Shown piece after piece: positions 58,893 to 64,000 of a stretch of DNA of 64,000 bases. The first letter of the stretch is position 1. Each line of letters begins with the position of its first letter. The notes beneath the pieces were generated by a model. It was not told the origin of the DNA. It did not search any database and worked only from the letters and a program-made list of their open reading frames with translations. Where the stretch lies: NCBI GenBank assembly GCA_030998225.1, contig JAPYXD010000522.1, positions 930,001-994,000 of the forward strand. The letters run 5' to 3'. The stretch comes from Diplolepis rosae (lineage: Eukaryota; Arthropoda; Insecta; Hymenoptera; Diplolepididae). A program made the translations under genes and the position numbers.

Positions 58893-59083
58893 AGGGGCCA
58901 TCCATAAATTACGTATGTCCTTGGCAATTCCCACCCAATTATTTCTTTTCCGAATTTTAGTTTTCGGAAAATTCTATGCAAAAAGCTTTTGAGACCTACA
59001 TTCATAATGTAAAATTTCATAGAAAAATGTTCAGTGCATTCAGCCCGCCAAAGAACCATACGTTATTTTTGAATGACTGATAA
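58893..59083. repeat. Putative MITE, CCATCCATAAATTACGTATG end
   Basis: Left GGGCCATCCATAAATTACGT and right in reverse AGTCATTCAAAAATAACGTA are imperfect inverted ends. They resemble the AGGGGACGTTCACATAATAC type at 23033. Confidence 0.4.
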
Positions 59084-60165
59084 AAATAGATACATTGACA
59101 AAAAAATTAGTTGAAATACGATGAAGAATTTAGGTATCACAAATTTAATTATAATTCTAAATATGATGACTAAATGCCTAAATATTTACTTTGTTTTATT
59201 TTAATGTTTCAGGACTATAATTCATAATGGTACTGCTTTAATAACAAAAAAAAAAAATAATTCAATTCTATACCTCCGTAAAATTTCTGTACAACTTTTC
59301 TCCTTTTTGTGCCTGATGGTTGGCAAATTGCAAACTGTCGCGAACAGCTTGATGAACTCAACCGTACTTAACAGCCCCCTCGATTTGTTAAGATAATCGA
59401 GTTCCTACTGTATATTTTTTTTTTTTTGTATGCTATTTTAGCGCTCATAATTTGAATTAAAACTTGTAAATATTTGACATTTTAAACAAAAATGTATACT
59501 AAAACTATTTTTGATGTGCTAGGAAAATATAAAATAAGATGCACTGTGCAGTCTTATACTCGTTATAAATAATCAAACATCTGAAAAGCTAAGAATACTA
59601 ATTTATGAAAAAGTGTTAGTCTGTTCTTAATGAAGAGTTTTACCGATCATGTCAGTGAATGAACATTAAATTACAGAAGACTCACATTCTCAGAATCTTT
59701 CAAATTTCCACTATCTTGCTTAAATAAATATCCTAACTTTTTTATCACTTCTAAGTACTATTTACTGGGCATATTGACCTTAGAAAATGTCACGAGAAAG
59801 GGAGTTAGTCGTGAAGCTGAACTGTCATTATTCAAGTTTTGTAGAGAAAAAGGCTAAGTATATTAATTATAAGATGAATGTAAATACAAAATACTAGTTT
59901 CCAACAAATACAGATGAAGATGAATATTAATAAATAATTATATAAGTCGTTAAAAAGTATTTTTCGATAAACTCTTATAAAATTTGAGCTGTCTACGTAT
60001 TTGATAAAAAAATTAAACGCCTTCAACTGTTCCAGGACGTTTTGATTACCTGTAATTTCATAAATAAATAGATCAGTGTTGAAAGCATTTGATCCGTAAT
60101 CGAAACGATCCGAGCGCTATTCCCAGCGTACTTGGAAGAATTTCTTTTTGTTTTTCCCATTTTGG

Positions 60166-60171
60166 TTTATT
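60166..60171 (-). terminator. Candidate poly(A) signal for UPRT
   Basis: AATAAA on the minus strand, about 115 nt after the UPRT stop codon. It is one of several in this AT-rich sequence, so the assignment rests on distance alone. Confidence 0.35.
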
Positions 60172-60287
60172 TATAGTGTTAATCGTGCCTCGAAGACAAA
60201 GCGTCTTTTCTTGAAGGCTTAATGACTGTGATCTTCTATAGTTTAGTTTTCGCTTGCTAACTCTTATTACTAAGAAAATTTATCTAA

Positions 60288-62395
60288 TTAATCCGTACCA
60301 AAATATTTTTGTCCAAAGTGGTTCGGCGCGATGTAGTGAATCTCTGATGTTAGTATTTTCATCTGCAACATAAACATTTCGAAGAGTTTGAGTACCTAAT
60401 TTTTATAGATATCATGCATTTTATGAAAATTCAGGAAGCTAAGATAGAATTTCATTTGACACTACTCTTGAATATTCTTTTATTTTCTTTACATTCAAAT
60501 TTTTTTTCGTTGCACGAGTTTTAAAAGCCCAGGATTTTTAACTATATAGTACTTTCTTTGAAAGATATAAAGTAAAAGATGTTTGTTCTTTTTTGAAGAA
60601 AGTAATTTTTTATAATTAATTTGATACATTACATATTGAAATGGATTCTCATTATTTAAAAATATTTAACATTTTAAGCTTGTGTAAAAAAGCTTTTGTG
60701 AATAATTACAATATAATAGAACATAAGAAAGCAAATCAAAACAAAGAAAGTACTTTTATAATCCTTAAAAACAATTTACCTGCGGGAAGGCCGTGACTAG
60801 ACTCTTTGCTGCAAAGGGTGTGCAGAATAAATTGGAAAGTATAATGTTCTCTTCTTGAACATTATGTTCCTTTAAGACAGCTATCGCTTTTATTACAGTG
60901 TTGCCTGTGCCTGTTGAAAAACATAACTTTTCTTTAGAATTGGCATAAAAAATTATTCAAAGTCGAATTTATACTTCAACGTTATAAAGTAAAGTTAACA
61001 TGCACTACTTTAAAGAATATCTGCACTACACTCAATAGTTTTTATCGCGAATGAAACGAAAAACAGAGTCGGAAGTTAAGAAGAGAATCTTTGATACGAA
61101 CTCATTATAGGATACATTAATAAGACTTTTCTATCGGATATGTCGTCAGGAAATTTTGCGTAGACTACCCTAGCTTCATGAGTGTCCATGTCGCTTTCGA
61201 CTAATATTTTACCAATCCTTATACTACGACAACAGTCTCGAAGACCCTAGAAAGAACATGAGAATTGTTTAGATCTACTTTATTCCTCTGTAGTCTGTTC
61301 AAAATATTACTCCGGTCTCCAGTGCAACCAGAGGAATTTTATTTTTTCGAATTCTTGTTTGCAATCCCACAAAGTGGTCAGAATAAAAATTGGAAGTCAT
61401 CCGAGTTTCTAGATCTTCAATGGATATGAAAATTAATTAAGGCCATGTGGTTGGGCCTGACGTCACAAATTACATACGAGCACTTTATAAATAAAATAAT
61501 AATTTTAAAAAACTTTCCAGAGAAGACATTAATGCAGAAAAATGTAAAGCAATACTGTCTTCTCCGGAAAATTTGTTAAAATTATTATTTTATTTATAAA
61601 GCGGTCGCATATAATTGGTGACGTCGGTGCCTACCATACGGCCTTAAAAGAAAAAACGCGTGAAAATAAAATTTCCAGGCCGTCGACAAGGAGAATTGCA
61701 ATTGCTTTCCTAAAGAAAAAACGTATAAACTTATTTTAAAATACCTGCTCCATCGCCTCACCACTTCTTACTATAGAAACACCACAATTTCCTTTTTGGT
61801 ATTTAAGGCCTTTGTATTTGGCACCAGTTGGCGTTGTTATCACGCATTTCGAGAAAGGCAATTGGTTCAAACTTTCTTCTATCACCAATCTAATCTAAAG
61901 ATAACAATGGATTGTTAATATTAGGCACCAATAAAAAAATAGTCATTAGTAGAAACATAGAATATTAGATATTGTTACATTATCCTAATTCTCTATTCAT
62001 CTTGATTTACATAATTGTTTACAGAAAATATCACACATATATATGCGCTTTGAAATTGAGTTTTAAATAAAATGAATTCAAAATAATTTTAACTTACCAA
62101 TCTATCGGCATAGAATTTAAAATCACTTCTCGACGTATTCCTGTGAAAAAAGGAAACATAAATATCAGAGGCAAAATTTGACTTTAAACATACTTTTTCA
62201 ACAAATATTTATCCATGTGGCAGAAAATATGTTGACTCTAATATTGTATGCTTACTTATCACGCAAAATTGTCTGTAATTCCTTGACTTGATCATTGCAC
62301 GGAAGTATTTTCAAATTTGGTCCGTATTCTTCAACAATGTCGTTGTTTTCATTCAACAGTTTCTTAACGACCGGTATCGCATCTGTACTTCCCAT
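60288..62395 (-). CDS. UPRT: UPRT, uracil phosphoribosyltransferase homologue, 6 exons
   Basis: Exons on the minus strand are 62395-62256, 62140-62098, 61894-61745, 61246-61102, 60910-60780 and 60362-60288, giving 227 residues plus TAA. The family converts uracil and PRPP to UMP (pyrimidine salvage). Conserved blocks are LPCNDQVKELQTILRDK, FYADRLIRLVIEES, TTPTGAKYKG, NCGVSIVRSGEAMEQ, GLRDCCRSIRIGKIL, the PRPP-loop equivalent YPIMSTGNTV, and the C-terminal HFGQKYFGTD. All splice phases agree. An in-frame TGA lies upstream of the chosen ATG. Human UPRT is 309 residues; the extra length there is a non-conserved N-terminus. The last exon reads EIHYIAPNHF where vertebrates have HPVAP, a mild divergence. 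Whether it is catalytically active cannot be told: the vertebrate protein is reported inactive, the fly enzyme active. Intron 3 holds a TTAA-flanked foldback element. Confidence 0.95.
61441..61643. mobile_element. TTAA-flanked foldback MITE in UPRT intron 3
   Basis: TTAA at 61437-61440 and 61644-61647. Arms GGCCATGTGGTTGGGCCTGA and, in reverse, GGCCGTATGGTAGGCACCGA continue through CTTTATAAATAAAATAATAA to a short loop. It lies wholly within the 61247-61744 intron and does not touch splice sites. Confidence 0.82.
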
Positions 62396-62619
62396 ATTCG
62401 CTAATACAGTTGATTTTGAGTGAAGTCATTCAAAAAGAATCTTTAACAAATACACAACAATTAACAATAATGGATGATAATCACAGATAATCAGGAATAT
62501 ACATAAAGGTACTGACACAGTAGTTCCACTCTTATAGGAGTAAAGGGAAACAAATTATAGTGTTTGCTATCAACAAGCGGTGGCGCTATCGCCGCTACCG
62601 ATGTTATTTTTAACCTGTT

Positions 62620-62633
62620 GTAACCATAGCAAC
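62620..62633 (+). promoter_or_regulatory. X-box-like (RFX) motif upstream of UPRT
   Basis: GTAACCATAGCAAC fits the ciliary X-box consensus GTHNYYATRRNAAC at every position. It lies 225 bp upstream of the UPRT start codon, in a less AT-rich stretch that could serve UPRT or a gene beyond the window to the right. This is a sequence match only. Confidence 0.3.
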
Positions 62634-62672
62634 CTCAGTTTGATATTATTTTGATGAAATTTGATGATTTAA

Positions 62673-63026
62673 ATCATTGAATTATGGTACGTGACTAAAT
62701 TATACATTTATTCGTTCATGTAAGATAACTTTTTTAATTTACAATGTATCTTTCTGATCATTTGGGAAACGTAACAAAAGATAATAAAGCACGTCTGTTA
62801 ACTTCTTTTTAGTAAAAATGTTGAAAAAAATTCGAAAACTTATCGACAATCACAATTAACTGTAAAATTTTTTGCAAAATTTTCACTCATACAAAGTTGA
62901 CAGACGTTCTCTATCGTGTTCTGTAGTATTTTCCAAATTTTCAGGAAGATATTTTGTGAAAGAAAAAAGTTATCTCACACGAACTTTTACAGGAATTTGG
63001 TCACGTGATCTGATTGATCCATGGCC
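62673..63026. mobile_element. TTAA-type MITE, 354 bp, GGCCATGGATCAA family, decayed
   Basis: The right end in reverse reads GGCCATGGATCAATCAGATC then ACGTGACCAAATT. The left end (ATCATTGAATTATGGTACGT) is diverged but continues GACTAAATTATACATT, as does 41050-41330. Flanks are TTAA (62669-62672) and TTAT (63027-63030). Confidence 0.72.
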
Positions 63027-63065
63027 TTATTATGTTTAAAAATTTTCCGCTCTTTAGAATATACC

Positions 63066-63252
63066 TAGTAAGAAGGTGGATATTAAGTGGCATTGAAATG
63101 TCAAAGTCTGGAAAGAAATGGAATCGAGAATGGAACTTTTGAATGCATTTTAATTCCTAGGCATTAAAAGGCATTCAAAAGTTTAATTCTCGATTCCGTT
63201 TCTTTCCAGATTTTGACATTTCAATGCCATTCAATGCTCACTTTATTACTGT
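63066..63252. mobile_element. Foldback MITE of the GTAAGAAGG family, copy B
   Basis: Arms GCATTGAAATGTCAAAGTCT / GCATTGAAATGTCAAAATCT, then GGAAAGAAAYGGAATCGAGA, outer AGTAAGAAGG. Related to 24150-24334. Confidence 0.72.
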
Positions 63253-63429
63253 GTATCGTATTGCGGGGTACTTGGCGGCGCTGATGCTTATTTTCACTTA
63301 AGGACCCTCTAGGGAAGAATGGGACAAACTCTGTGCCTAATACGGATTGGTCGAGTGGAGTTTGTTGGAGAGTTCCGGCAGGTTCCGGTTAAGTGTTAAC
63401 CCTTTAAGGGGCACATTTTTCTGGTGCAT

Positions 63430-63720
63430 CTACTCCAGATATGATAGTGACTATAAGGGTTTTCGGGGTTGCTGATTACGAATCTGAAGTCAGATTTTCA
63501 AAATTCAAAATGGCGGATCCAATATGGCGGTCCAAATTTTCAAAAAAGGGTCAATTAATGCTAAATTTTGGTTATAAGGGTTTTTGGGATCGCTGATTAC
63601 GAATCTGAACTCAAATTTTCAACATTCAAAATGGCGGATCCAATATGGCGGTCAAAATTTTCAAAAAAGGGCAAATTGATGCTAAATTTTGGTTATAAGG
63701 GTTTTTTCAATTGCCTGCGA
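63430..63720. repeat. Tandem repeat, ~120-bp unit, 2+ copies
   Basis: ATAAGGGTTTT recurs at 63453, 63573 and 63694 (120-121 bp spacing). Units share GCTGATTACGAATCTGAA and AAAATGGCGGATCCAATATG. The 66-codon frame across it (63568-63768) is not a gene. Confidence 0.85.
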
Positions 63721-64000
63721 TCTGGCGATCCCGGAAGAAAGGAATGTCATTTAGAAATTTGTTCATAAAAAAATTAATAATGAAAGTACGCAATGATAAT
63801 GGTACTGTTTCAATGACTTATGCTAGGTCTGTCGTTTGCGAGCGTATCACTTTATTTCGCCGGAATAACACTTTTTACTAAGATTCACCTAGCAGTCACG
63901 GTAAAAAATGATTAAGAAATTTTGCTATGGAAAATACTGAAAACTAAATGGTGAAGAAAACAATTGTATAACTTTTATTCGCTCTTATGGGGCCAGAGTA

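Larger units (their letters stand above)
58345..60287. other. AT-rich intergenic DNA before the UPRT 3' end
   Basis: Contains a probable MITE at about 58893-59083 and poly-T/A runs; otherwise featureless. Confidence 0.5.

Overview
This window looks like AT-rich nuclear DNA of an insect. The evidence is four intron-containing protein genes with animal orthologues, GT-AG introns, several mariner/Tc1 families, R1/I-type non-LTR retrotransposon debris, and many short inverted-repeat elements (MITEs). I cannot name the order with confidence; the mix of mariner lineages and MITEs would fit a hymenopteran, but that is a guess. I see no operon, CRISPR array, rRNA gene or prokaryotic signal.

About 1-39,700 is gene-poor and filled with transposons. 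It holds a broken mariner with two insertions inside it (7,967-9,190), retrotransposon pieces in opposite orientations (9,360-11,400 and 13,505-15,185), an end-to-end mariner copy (15,914-16,942), and a very deep nest of insertions (18,081-23,665). It also holds foldback elements (24,150-24,334; 24,680-24,968; 27,621-27,946; 31,586-32,255), a tandem array of about 121-bp monomers split by a TA-flanked element (28,120-30,290), and a compound region at 32,890-35,783.

About 39,800-62,400 carries the genes. A TMEM268-like membrane protein (+, 41,820-43,604) converges with the SNARE gene USE1 (-, 45,754-47,157). SH3BGRL/Sh3beta (+, 50,198-53,831) converges with a uracil phosphoribosyltransferase homologue, UPRT (-, 60,288-62,395), across a 6.4-kb AT-rich gap. 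Exon borders were set by hand from splice consensus, reading phase and similarity to the animal families, and every exon set closes to a complete reading frame. USE1 and TMEM268 are both membrane proteins, USE1 acting in Golgi-to-ER retrograde transport; UPRT belongs to pyrimidine salvage; Sh3beta is a small thioredoxin-fold adaptor. Nothing in the sequence ties the four into one pathway.

The most notable structure is the nested transposon stack at 18,081-23,665. Also notable are two sets of MITEs: about eight elements flanked by TTAA, and about nine ending in CAC-N-GA..AAA or CCCAGAAAA, mostly flanked by TA. I found no convincing new multi-gene system. The last 600 bp hold a foldback MITE and a 120-bp tandem repeat.
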